Origin: Oscillospiraceae bacterium Zagget6
GTDB lineage: Bacteria > Bacillota > Clostridia > Oscillospirales > Oscillospiraceae
NCBI GenBank assembly: GCA_001941075.1
Contig: MSHH01000011.1
Span: forward strand, 1 to 32,769
Direction: 5' to 3'
Length of the DNA stretch: 32,769 nt
The notes beneath the pieces were generated by a model that was not told where the DNA came from, ran no database searches, and worked only from the letters and a program-made list of their open reading frames with translations. Positions 14,848-21,754 of the stretch are shown here, in pieces (the first letter of the stretch is position 1; every line of letters starts with the position of its first letter). Position numbers and translations under genes: made by a program.

Positions 14848-16089
14848 ATGAGTGAACTCAAAGGCGCGATGATCATTGGCCAATCCGGTGGCCCCTCTTC
14901 TGTTATCAACTCCAGCTGCTACGGCGCGATCAAGGCCGGCTTGGACAGCGACGCCATCACCACCGTCTACGGCGCGGCCAACGGCATTGTCGGCGTGCTC
15001 AATGACAAGCTGTATATCATGGACGAGGAGGACCCTGCGGAGCTGGCGCTGATGCAGTATACCCCGTCCTCTGCCCTCGGCTCCTGCCGTTATAAGATCG
15101 CCGACCCCGACGTGGACGACACCGATTATAAGCGCATCCTTGAGATCTTCCAGAAATACAACGTCCGTTACTTCTTCTACAACGGCGGCAACGACTCCAT
15201 GGACACCTGCAACAAGATCTCCAAGTATATGAAGAAGGTCGGCTATGATTGCCGCGTCATGGGCATCCCCAAGACCATCGACAACGACCTGTACGGCACC
15301 GACCACTGCCCCGGCTTCGCCTCCGCCGCCAAGTATATCGCCACCTCTCTGGTGGAAGTCTATCAGGACGCTCATGTCTACGACAAGGGCCAGGTCACCA
15401 TCGTGGAGATCATGGGCCGTCACGCGGGCTGGCTGGCTGGCGCCGCTTCCCTGGCCAAAGTCACCGGCTATGGCCCCGACCTGATCTATCTGCCTGAGGT
15501 GGACTTCAAGATGGACGAGTTCATCGAGGACGTGGAGCGCATCTGGAACGAGAACAAGAACGTCCTCATCGCCGTGTCCGAGGGCATCCACTACGCCGAC
15601 GGCTCCTTCGTCTCCGAGGCTAAGACCTCCGCCACCGACGGTTTCGGTCATGCCCAGCTGGGCGGCCTGGCCGCTATGCTGGCCGACGTGGTCAAGAGCA
15701 AGATCGACGGCGTCAAGGTCCGTCCCATCGAGCTGTCCCTGCTCCAGCGCTGCGGCGCGCACCTGGCCTCTCAGACCGACATCGACGAGGCGTTTATGGC
15801 GGGTCAGGCCGCTGTCAACTGCGCCGTCGCCGGTGAGACCGACCACATGGTCGCCTTCAAGTGCACCCGTGACGAAAACGGCTACAAGTGCGAGACCGAG
15901 CTGCTGCCTCTGTCCAAGGTCGCCAACTACGAGAAGAAGGTCCCCGTGGAGTGGATCAACGAGCGCGGCAACGATGTCTCCGACGAGTTCATCAAGTACG
16001 CTCTGCCCCTCATCCAGGGTGAGACCCAGATGAAGAAGGAGAACAGCCTGCCTCGCTTCGTCCACCTGAAGAAGGTCGTGGCCAAGTAA
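14848..16089 (+). CDS. 6-phosphofructokinase, predicted pyrophosphate-dependent
   Basis: 413 residues of the PFK family, phosphorylating fructose-6-phosphate in glycolysis. The nucleotide loop reads GGNDS (113-117) where ATP enzymes have GGDGS: the Gly that admits the ATP alpha-phosphate is Asp116, and Lys142 in PKTIDNDL replaces the Gly of PGTIDND. Both changes are accepted markers of PPi use. Asp to Asn at residue 115 is unusual against the GGDDS of well-studied PPi enzymes. MGRHAGWLA and GTDHCPGFASAAKY are also present. AGGAGG at 14832-14837 sets the ATG. Divergent from fba; followed by two terminators. Confidence 0.92.
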   Translation: MSELKGAMIIGQSGGPSSVINSSCYGAIKAGLDSDAITTVYGAANGIVGVLNDKLYIMDEEDPAELALMQYTPSSALGSCRYKIADPDVDDTDYKRILEIFQKYNVRYFFYNGGNDSMDTCNKISKYMKKVGYDCRVMGIPKTIDNDLYGTDHCPGFASAAKYIATSLVEVYQDAHVYDKGQVTIVEIMGRHAGWLAGAASLAKVTGYGPDLIYLPEVDFKMDEFIEDVERIWNENKNVLIAVSEGIHYADGSFVSEAKTSATDGFGHAQLGGLAAMLADVVKSKIDGVKVRPIELSLLQRCGAHLASQTDIDEAFMAGQAAVNCAVAGETDHMVAFKCTRDENGYKCETELLPLSKVANYEKKVPVEWINERGNDVSDEFIKYALPLIQGETQMKKENSLPRFVHLKKVVAK

Positions 16090-16120
16090 GCTGCCTGCAA
16101 GGGTTTCAAACATCCTCCCT

Positions 16121-16157
16121 CTCCCCCTGCCGCATCTGCGGCAGGGGGAGATTTTTC
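16121..16157 (+). terminator. Strong intrinsic terminator of phosphofructokinase
   Basis: Perfect 13-bp GC-rich stem (16121-16133 with 16138-16150), ATCT loop, then ATTTTTCT. It lies 31 bases after the stop. Confidence 0.95.
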
Positions 16158-16178
16158 TGTTCCAACAGAACGAAAAAG

Positions 16179-16209
16179 TTCGCAGGCCCTTCGACCTGCG
16201 AATTTTTTT
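16179..16209. terminator. Bidirectional terminator between phosphofructokinase and tRNA-Ser
   Basis: Perfect 8-bp stem (16179-16186 with 16195-16202), 8-base loop. Rightward it is followed by seven T (16203-16209); leftward the transcript reads CTTTTTCG after the stem. It serves the leftward tRNA and backs up the phosphofructokinase terminator. Confidence 0.85.
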
Positions 16210-16297
16210 GGCGGAGTGGGTGGGATTCGAACCCACGGTACCCAAAGGTACAACTGATTTCGAGTCAGTCCCGTTATGACCACTTCGATACCACTCC
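16209..16297 (-). tRNA. tRNA-Ser (anticodon CGA)
   Basis: On the minus strand: acceptor GGAGTGG (16291-16297) pairs with CCACTCC (16213-16219), discriminator G, and an encoded CCA (16209-16211). The anticodon stem ACTGA/TCAGT encloses CTCGAAA, giving CGA. A long variable arm built on GTACC/GGTAC (GTACCTTTGGGTACC) is typical of serine tRNA, and the T-arm reads GTGGGTTCGAATCCCAC. It is followed directly by the bidirectional terminator. Confidence 0.97.
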
Positions 16298-16324
16298 ATC
16301 ACTCACATTTGATTATTATGCCAC

Positions 16325-16360
16325 AATCCGCCGGGAAACGCAAGAGCTTCCCGGCGGATT
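16325..16360. terminator. Long perfect hairpin between the murE operon and tRNA-Ser
   Basis: 13-bp perfect stem (16325-16337 with 16348-16360), 10-base loop. It lies 65 bases downstream of the last gene of the leftward murE operon. Neither side has a strong T run, so it may terminate weakly or protect the 3' end. The bases 16361-16424 show nothing else. Confidence 0.5.
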
Positions 16361-16424
16361 TCGTAAAATTCTTTTTATGACCTATGTCGGGGCACAACCT
16401 GCTTTCAGCGCAGTTGGGATGTAC

Positions 16425-16589
16425 CTACAAAGCGGAAACCAGCGTTGCCAGCGTGCCGGACATAGCGCCCCACAGCAGGAGCAGCGCAAGGGCGAACATG
16501 ACGATTTTCAGGGCTTTCCTGACGACGCCCAGGAGGAGCGTCACCAGTCCCAGCAGGAAGAACAGCCCCAGCAACTGATCCATCGTCAT
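16425..16589 (-). CDS. Small membrane protein overlapping the end of murE
   Basis: 54 residues, not recognised. It begins MTMDQLLGLFFLLGL and has two hydrophobic helices (about 5-22 and 28-47) separated by the basic turn RKALK, a hairpin-type membrane protein. The ATG overlaps the murE stop as ATGA (4 bases), an arrangement typical of genuine translational coupling, and the frame runs to a TAG at 16425. There is no separate Shine-Dalgarno site, so its translation would depend on murE. A role in the envelope or cell-wall machinery is guessed only from position. Confidence 0.6.
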   Translation of the reverse strand: MTMDQLLGLFFLLGLVTLLLGVVRKALKIVMFALALLLLWGAMSGTLATLVSAL

Positions 16590-18049
16590 GGCTGTGCCTC
16601 CCGGATGATCTCTTCGATGAGCACCCGCTCATCCATGGGGTATTTGACGCCGCGAATCTCCTGGTAGTCCTCGTGGCCCTTGCCCGCCAGAATGACGATG
16701 TCCCCGGCCTGGCCGATGCTCATGCAGTAGGCGATGGCCTCCTTTCGGTCCGGGATAGTGACATAGGCCCCGTCCGCCTTGGCGACGCCGGTGAGGATGT
16801 CGTTGATGATGTCCATCGGCTCCTCAAAGCGGGGGTTGTCGCTGGTGACCACGGTCAGGTCGGCCAGCCGGGAGGCCACCTCACCCATCTCGTACCGGCG
16901 GCTCTTGGCCCGGTTGCCACCGCAGCCGAACAAGCAGATGATGCGCTTCGGACCATAGGCCCGGATGTTGGTCAGCAGGGCTTCCAGGCTCATGGCGTTG
17001 TGAGCATAGTCGATCATCAGGGTGTACTGGCCGGGGGTGGGGTAAATCTCCAACCGGCCTTTGACCTGAATGGTGTCCAGCGCGGCGAGGACGTTCTCTT
17101 TGCTGACCCCCAGGTGGCGGCACAGGGCGATGGCCGCCAGAGAGTTGTACACGGTGAAGTCGCCGGGGATGTCTACCCGGACGGAATAGTTCTCCAGCCC
17201 CGTCAGGTCGTAGGAAACACCCAGGTAACCGGGCTGGTGGATACGCTGGACGTTCACCGCCCGCAGGTCGGCGTTCTCGCCCATGCCAAAGGTCTCCAGC
17301 TGGCAGGTATGGCCCTCCATGACCTGCTCCAGGTAGTCGGCCTCAGCGTTGGCCAAGCCGATTTTGCACCGCTGGAACAACAGGCCCTTGCAGGCGATAT
17401 ACTCCTCCATGCTCTCGTGTTCGCCGGGGCCGATGTGGTCCGGCTCCAGGTTGGTGAAGATGCCGTAATCGTAAGTGAAGCCGGAGACACGATCCAGCTT
17501 GAGGGCCTGGGAGGAGACCTCCATGACCACATATTTCAGACCGGCGTCCACCATCTCCGCGAAGTACTGCTGCACCAGATAGCTCTCCGGGGTGGTGTTG
17601 ACAGCGTGGATGTGTTTGTCGCCGATAATGACCTCAATGGTCCCAATGAGGCCGGTGGGCAGGCCGGATTTCTCCAGGATACCCTTAATCATATAGGTGG
17701 TGGTAGTCTTACCCTTGGTGCCAGTGACGCCGATGGTGGTCAGCTTCTCCGCCGGGTGGCCGAACCAGGCGGCGGACAGCTCCGCCAGCGCCAGCCGTGC
17801 GTTTTCCACCTCGATGACGGTGACCTCTTCCGGCACCTCTACGGGGTGTTCCACTACCACCGCCGCCGCGCCCTTTGCCAGCACATCGGGGATATACTGG
17901 TGGCCGTCCGTCACCGCGCCGGGCATACAAACAAAGATGCAGCCGGGGACAGCTTTCCGGGAGTCGTAAACCAGCGCGGAAATGTCGCTGTCCAGGGAAC
18001 CCTGCACCAGGGTGTAGTTCATGCGAAAGACCAGGTCGATCAGTTTCAT
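16586..18049 (-). CDS. murE: UDP-MurNAc-L-Ala-D-Glu:meso-diaminopimelate ligase
   Basis: 487 residues. It adds the third stem-peptide residue of peptidoglycan in the cytoplasm. Mur ligase layout: an N-terminal UDP-binding domain, ATP loop GVTGTKGKTTTTYMI (about residue 110), central domain with MEVSSQAL and the NLEPDHIG segment, and a C-terminal domain. The substrate-selecting motif is DNPR (about residue 400), which marks meso-DAP rather than lysine enzymes and agrees with dapF next door. The frame is open 57 bases further up, but AGAGGT 8 bases before the ATG at 18049 (MKLIDLVF) fixes the start. Preceded by dapF (63-base gap); the small membrane gene overlaps its stop. Confidence 0.97.
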   Translation of the reverse strand: MKLIDLVFRMNYTLVQGSLDSDISALVYDSRKAVPGCIFVCMPGAVTDGHQYIPDVLAKGAAAVVVEHPVEVPEEVTVIEVENARLALAELSAAWFGHPAEKLTTIGVTGTKGKTTTTYMIKGILEKSGLPTGLIGTIEVIIGDKHIHAVNTTPESYLVQQYFAEMVDAGLKYVVMEVSSQALKLDRVSGFTYDYGIFTNLEPDHIGPGEHESMEEYIACKGLLFQRCKIGLANAEADYLEQVMEGHTCQLETFGMGENADLRAVNVQRIHQPGYLGVSYDLTGLENYSVRVDIPGDFTVYNSLAAIALCRHLGVSKENVLAALDTIQVKGRLEIYPTPGQYTLMIDYAHNAMSLEALLTNIRAYGPKRIICLFGCGGNRAKSRRYEMGEVASRLADLTVVTSDNPRFEEPMDIINDILTGVAKADGAYVTIPDRKEAIAYCMSIGQAGDIVILAGKGHEDYQEIRGVKYPMDERVLIEEIIREAQP

Positions 18050-18112
18050 GGATGAATACCTCTTATATCTTATATCATGTTTATGGTAAATGGTCGGGAG
18101 AGGCACGCCGTA

Positions 18113-18937
18113 TCAGTCGCACTCGCCCTCGAACACGGTGACGGCGGGGCCGGTCATAAAGACGCTGCCGTCGGTAACTTCGATTTCCAAATCGCCGCCC
18201 CGCAGGTGGACGGTGACATGGTCGTCGGTGAGGCCGTTCCGGACGCAGGCCACCGCAGTGGCGCAGGCCCCGGTGCCGCAGGCCCAGGTCTCCCCCGCGC
18301 CCCGCTCCCAGACCCGCATCTGGACGTTCTGCCGATCCATGACCCGAACGAACTCGGTGTTTACCCGGTCGGGGAACATGGGGTGGTTCTCGAACTGGGG
18401 GCCGACTTTGTCGATGTCCAGCCCGGCCACGTCATCGCACCAGACCACCGCGTGAGGGTTGCCCATAGAGACGCAGGTCATGACCCAGTCCTGCCCGGCC
18501 ACGTTCACCGGCTGGCCGATGACGGTGTCGCCCAAGCCGACAACGGGGATCTCCGCCGCTGCTAGGCCGGGGTCGCCCATGTCCACTCGTACCTTGGAGA
18601 CCTTGCCGTTTTCCACAGTCAGGTCCAGGTACTTCATCCCGGCGTTGGTTTCCACCGCCAGGCGGGTTTTGTCGGTCAGGCCCTTGTCGTAGCAGAACTT
18701 CGCCACGCAGCGGATACCGTTGCCGCACATGGCCCCCTCGCTGCCGTCGGCGTTGTACATCCGCATACGGAAGTCGCCCTTGTCAGAGGGGCAAATCAAA
18801 ATCAGCCCGTCGGAGCCGATGCCGAAATGCCGGTCACTGAGCCGGAGCGCCGTGCCGTTGGGGTCGGCCAAAGGCTCTTTGGTGCAGTCCACATAGATAT
18901 AGTCATTGCCGCAGCCGTGCATTTTTGTAAATTTCAT
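18113..18937 (-). CDS. dapF: Diaminopimelate epimerase
   Basis: 274 residues. Converts LL-DAP to meso-DAP, the substrate of MurE and precursor of lysine. Both active-site Cys are visible: Cys71 in MCGNGIRC and Cys220 in WACGTGACAT. The N-terminus KMHGCGNDYIYVD is typical. The frame is open about 285 bases further upstream, but AGGAGGG 8 bases before the ATG at 18937 and the promoter further up fix the start. It forms an operon with murE and the small membrane gene, coupling DAP supply to its use. Confidence 0.97.
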   Translation of the reverse strand: MKFTKMHGCGNDYIYVDCTKEPLADPNGTALRLSDRHFGIGSDGLILICPSDKGDFRMRMYNADGSEGAMCGNGIRCVAKFCYDKGLTDKTRLAVETNAGMKYLDLTVENGKVSKVRVDMGDPGLAAAEIPVVGLGDTVIGQPVNVAGQDWVMTCVSMGNPHAVVWCDDVAGLDIDKVGPQFENHPMFPDRVNTEFVRVMDRQNVQMRVWERGAGETWACGTGACATAVACVRNGLTDDHVTVHLRGGDLEIEVTDGSVFMTGPAVTVFEGECD

Positions 18938-19001
18938 TTGTTGTCCCTCCTGTTTGGGGCAGTGCGCAGCAGATATGCGCACAGAGAATGCAACACTCTC
19001 T

Positions 19002-19029
19002 ATTATACATCCAAACTTTATAAAGTAAA
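19002..19029 (-). promoter_or_regulatory. Predicted dapF-murE promoter
   Basis: On the minus strand TTTACT (19024-19029), a 16-base spacer and a perfect TATAAT (19002-19007). Start near 18995; the leader contains a 7-bp hairpin (GTGCGCA/TGCGCAC, around 18962-18982). Confidence 0.65.
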
Positions 19030-19090
19030 CTGGCGTTTCCGCTAAAAATTGCGACGGCTCCCCCTTTCCCGCTGGGAAGAACCGGAAAGA

Positions 19091-19103
19091 AGAAAAGTTT
19101 TCT
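19091..19103 (+). promoter_or_regulatory. Candidate TetR operator, copy 1
   Basis: Inverted repeat AGAAAA-G-TTTTCT in the dapF/tetR divergent region, 41 bases before the tetR -10. A 12-of-13 match lies at 19799-19811, directly after the tetR gene. Confidence 0.35.
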
Positions 19104-19140
19104 TTTCTGCCCGTTCTCTGGCCCCAATTCTCTGAAATTA

Positions 19141-19149
19141 TGGTATACT
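19141..19149 (+). promoter_or_regulatory. Extended -10 of the TetR gene
   Basis: TGGTATACT, an extended -10 element; no clear -35 is visible. Start near 19156, about 32 bases before the ATG. Confidence 0.45.
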
Positions 19150-19187
19150 GAAAGCGGGAACAAACCCGCGAACAGGAGGCGCGCCTC

Positions 19188-19784
19188 ATGGCAAAGAAAA
19201 GCAACCGCAACACCCGGCGCAAGATCGTCAGCGCCGCATGGAAGCTCTTTTATGAGCAGGGCTATGACGAGACCACCGTGGATGAAATTATTGCCGCAAG
19301 CGGCACATCCAAAGGCTCCTTTTACCACTATTTCAGCGGCAAGGACGGGCTGCTCTCCTCCCTGTCCTCCCTGTTTGACGACAAATACGAGGAGCTGATG
19401 GAGGAGATGGACCCCCGGATGGACAGCTTCGAGAAGCTGCTCTACCTGAACCGGGAGCTGTTCGCTTTCATCGAGAGCAGCATCTCAGTGGAACTGATGA
19501 GCCGGATGTACGCCACTCAGCTGACCACCTCCGGCGAACGCCACCTGATGGATCAGGGCAGAGTGTATTACAAGCTGCTGCGGAGTATCGCCGCCGAGGG
19601 CCAGGCCAGGGGACAGATCACCGCCGCTCGCTCCCCGGCGGAGGTCAGCCGCATTTACGCTATGTGTGAGCGGGCGCTCATCTACGACTGGTGCATCCGG
19701 GGCGGGGAATACTCCCTGGCGGCCTATGGCCGGGAGATGATGCCCCTGCTGCTGCACCAGCTGCGGGGCGAGGTGTACCGGTGA
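19188..19784 (+). CDS. TetR family transcriptional regulator
   Basis: 198 residues. The N-terminal TetR helix-turn-helix is clear: RRKIVSAAWKLFYEQGYDET, then TVDEIIAASGTSKGSFYHYF and SGKDGLL (residues about 9-55). The C-terminal ligand domain is all-helical and not assignable to a known subgroup. CAGGAGG lies about 9 bases before the ATG. It is divergent from dapF, and a PutP-type symporter starts 206 bases downstream on the same strand, so control of that transporter is plausible but unproven. Two near-identical 13-base elements flank the gene. Confidence 0.92.
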   Translation: MAKKSNRNTRRKIVSAAWKLFYEQGYDETTVDEIIAASGTSKGSFYHYFSGKDGLLSSLSSLFDDKYEELMEEMDPRMDSFEKLLYLNRELFAFIESSISVELMSRMYATQLTTSGERHLMDQGRVYYKLLRSIAAEGQARGQITAARSPAEVSRIYAMCERALIYDWCIRGGEYSLAAYGREMMPLLLHQLRGEVYR

Positions 19785-19798
19785 GGGACAGCGCCAAC

Positions 19799-19811
19799 AA
19801 AAAAGTTTTCT
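19799..19811 (+). promoter_or_regulatory. Candidate TetR operator, copy 2
   Basis: AAAAAAGTTTTCT, 12 of 13 bases identical to the element at 19091-19103, located 15 bases after the tetR stop and about 115 bases before the putP promoter. Confidence 0.3.
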
Positions 19812-19896
19812 CTTTCCCCTATTTCCTATTTGGTAAAACGTACAGCTTTTTTCCATTGAAATATCAATAGAAATCTGAAATAATTCTTAAAAAAGT

Positions 19897-19933
19897 CTGT
19901 AGTTCGTTCTGTAATTCGTTCTGTATTGACGTT
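19897..19933 (+). repeat. Three tandem 12-13 bp repeats in the putP promoter
   Basis: CTGTAGTTCGTT (19897-19908), CTGTAATTCGTT (19909-19920) and CTGTATTGACGTT (19921-19933) follow head to tail. The third copy contains the -35 hexamer, so a protein bound to the array would contact or block RNA polymerase. Confidence 0.6.
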
Positions 19934-19954
19934 CTCCTCTCAAGAGCGTAAAAT
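19926..19954 (+). promoter_or_regulatory. Predicted putP promoter
   Basis: TTGACG (19926-19931), a 17-base spacer and TAAAAT (19949-19954). The -10 lies inside a wide inverted repeat CTCTCAA/TTGAGAG. Confidence 0.7.
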
Positions 19955-19990
19955 AAAGCTAATTTTGAGAGAAAAGAGGAATCAATACTT

Positions 19991-21529
19991 ATGTTATCTT
20001 CATCCACCATCTGTATGGTGATCGCCATCGTCTGCTATCTGGCGTTCCTGCTCTACCTGGGCTTCCGCTGCGCAGGCGGCAACCGCACCGTAGGCGACTA
20101 CTACCTGGGCGGGCGCAAAATGGGTCCGCTGGTCACCGCCATGAGCGCTGAGGCGTCGGACATGTCCTCCTGGCTGCTGATGGGTCTGCCCGGCGTGGCC
20201 TACGCCGCCGGTATCTGCGACGTGTTCTGGACCGCTCTGGGCCTGGGCATCGGCACCTACTTCAACTGGCTCATCGTGGCCAAGCGGCTGCGCCACTACT
20301 CCGCCCTGAACGACTCCGTCACCATCCCTGACTTCTTTGAGAACCGCTTCCGGGACAACAGCCATATCCTGCTGGGCATCTCCGCCCTGGTCATCGTGGT
20401 GTTCTTTATCCCCTACACCGCCTCCGGCTTCTCCGCCTGCGGCAAGCTGTTCTCCTCTCTGTTCGGCATTGACTACGTGCTGGCCATGATCCTCTCCGCC
20501 ATCGTCATCATCGCCTACACCGCCGCCGGCGGCTTCCGGGCCGCCTCGCTGACGGACTTCGTCCAGTCCATCGTCATGACGGTGGCGCTCATCGCGGTGC
20601 TGTGCTTCGGCGTGGCTTGCTGCGGCGGCGTGGGTGAAGTCACCAGCTACGCCACTTCCCTGCCCGGTTACATCGACCTGCTCAACACTCACGACTTCGC
20701 CACCGGCACCTCCACCTCTTACGGTGGCCTGCTGACCATCATCTCCACCATGGCCTGGGGCCTGGGCTATTTCGGTATGCCCCACATCCTGCTCCGGTTC
20801 ATGGCCATCGAGGACCCGGAGAAGATCAAGCTCAGCCGTCGGGTGGGTACCGTCTGGGTGTTCATCGCCATGGGTATTGCCATTTGTGTCGGCGTGGTGG
20901 CCCGCGCCCTGACCCATGTGGGCATTCTGGAAGAGCTGGCCGACTCCGAGCGGGCCGTCATCGGCATCGCCCAGTACCTCTCCAGCTTCGGCATCCTGCC
21001 CGCTCTGCTGGCCGGTGTGGTGCTGGCGGGCATCCTGGCCTGCACTATGTCCACCTGCGACTCCCAGTTGCTGGCGGCGTCCTCCTCCATCTCGGAGAAC
21101 ATCATCCACGGCGTGTTTGGCCTGAAGCTCAACGAAAAGCAGACCATGCTCATGGCCCGCGGCACCCTGTTGGTCATCGCCATTATCGCCGTCATCTTCG
21201 CCCGGGACCCCGATAGTTCCGTGTTCGGCATCGTCTCCTTCGCATGGGCCGGATTCGGCGGAGCCTTCGGCCCGGTCATGCTGTGCGCCCTGTTCTGGAA
21301 GCGCTGCAACCGCTGGGGCGCCATTGTTGGTATGATTGGCGGCGGCGCGACGGTCTTTATCTGGGAGTACCTCATCAGTCCCATGGGCGGTGTGTTCGGC
21401 ATTTACGAGCTGCTGCCGGGCTTCCTGGTGGGCCTGCTGCTTTGCGTATTGGTTTCCCTGGCCACACCGGAGCCTTCCCAGGAAATTCAGGACGAGTTTG
21501 AGAAGGCCAAGGCAATGGACAAAGCCTGA
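19991..21529 (+). CDS. putP: Sodium/solute symporter of the PutP (proline) type
   Basis: 512 residues, about 13 transmembrane helices, SSS family. The family motifs GDYYLGGRKMGP, SAEASDMSSWLLMGLPG (sodium-site region of helix 2), RLRHYSALNDSVTIPDFFENRF and AAGGFRAASLTDFVQ match PutP closely. It would import proline with Na+, though related solutes cannot be excluded. The hydrophilic C-tail is EFEKAKAMDKA. AGAGGAA lies about 11 bases before the ATG. It is preceded by a strong promoter with iterated repeats and a TetR gene, and followed by a perfect terminator, so it is a single-gene transcript. Confidence 0.93.
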   Translation: MLSSSTICMVIAIVCYLAFLLYLGFRCAGGNRTVGDYYLGGRKMGPLVTAMSAEASDMSSWLLMGLPGVAYAAGICDVFWTALGLGIGTYFNWLIVAKRLRHYSALNDSVTIPDFFENRFRDNSHILLGISALVIVVFFIPYTASGFSACGKLFSSLFGIDYVLAMILSAIVIIAYTAAGGFRAASLTDFVQSIVMTVALIAVLCFGVACCGGVGEVTSYATSLPGYIDLLNTHDFATGTSTSYGGLLTIISTMAWGLGYFGMPHILLRFMAIEDPEKIKLSRRVGTVWVFIAMGIAICVGVVARALTHVGILEELADSERAVIGIAQYLSSFGILPALLAGVVLAGILACTMSTCDSQLLAASSSISENIIHGVFGLKLNEKQTMLMARGTLLVIAIIAVIFARDPDSSVFGIVSFAWAGFGGAFGPVMLCALFWKRCNRWGAIVGMIGGGATVFIWEYLISPMGGVFGIYELLPGFLVGLLLCVLVSLATPEPSQEIQDEFEKAKAMDKA

Positions 21530-21554
21530 GACGCTTGATTGAATGTAAAACGAC

Positions 21555-21605
21555 AACCCCGCCTGAACATTGGCGTTAGCCGCTGTTCAGGCGGGGTTCT
21601 TTTTG
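21555..21605 (+). terminator. Strong terminator of putP
   Basis: Perfect 15-bp stem (21555-21569 with 21584-21598), then CTTTTTG. Confidence 0.95.
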
Positions 21606-21690
21606 CTTGCTATGTTTTATACGTATCATCCAAAATTGGCTCATCCACACCCTGTGCAGAAACCATTCTGGGGCCTTTCTGTGTGACGGC

Positions 21691-21728
21691 AAAACCAATG
21701 CGGGAGCGCCTATTGGAACGCTCCCGCA
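21691..21728 (-). terminator. Terminator of the rlmB/pseudo-ATPase operon
   Basis: Read leftward: perfect 10-bp stem (21719-21728 with 21699-21708), 10-base loop, then TTGGTTTTG. It lies 26 bases after the stop of the gene at 21755. Confidence 0.8.
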
Positions 21729-21754
21729 CATAGACTTTCATGGATGTAATTGGT

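Noticed and set aside
14659-16302. 547-residue minus-strand frame across the phosphofructokinase gene
   Set aside because: It is antisense to a clear PFK and its beginning is the translated tRNA-Ser; long shadow frames are common here because of third-position GC.
16673-18055. Plus-strand frames across murE and dapF
   Set aside because: They mirror the codon pattern of the real minus-strand genes and lack ribosome sites and recognisable domains.
18938-19222. N-terminal extension of dapF
   Set aside because: The DapF N-terminus KMHGCGND is at the ATG at 18937 with AGGAGGG upstream; the extension crosses its promoter.
19897-19933. Replication-origin iterons
   Set aside because: Only three short copies, merged with a promoter, and no replication initiator gene nearby.
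20000-21556. 518-residue minus-strand frame opposite putP
   Set aside because: Low-complexity Gly/His/Asp/Gln translation typical of the antisense of a hydrophobic membrane gene.
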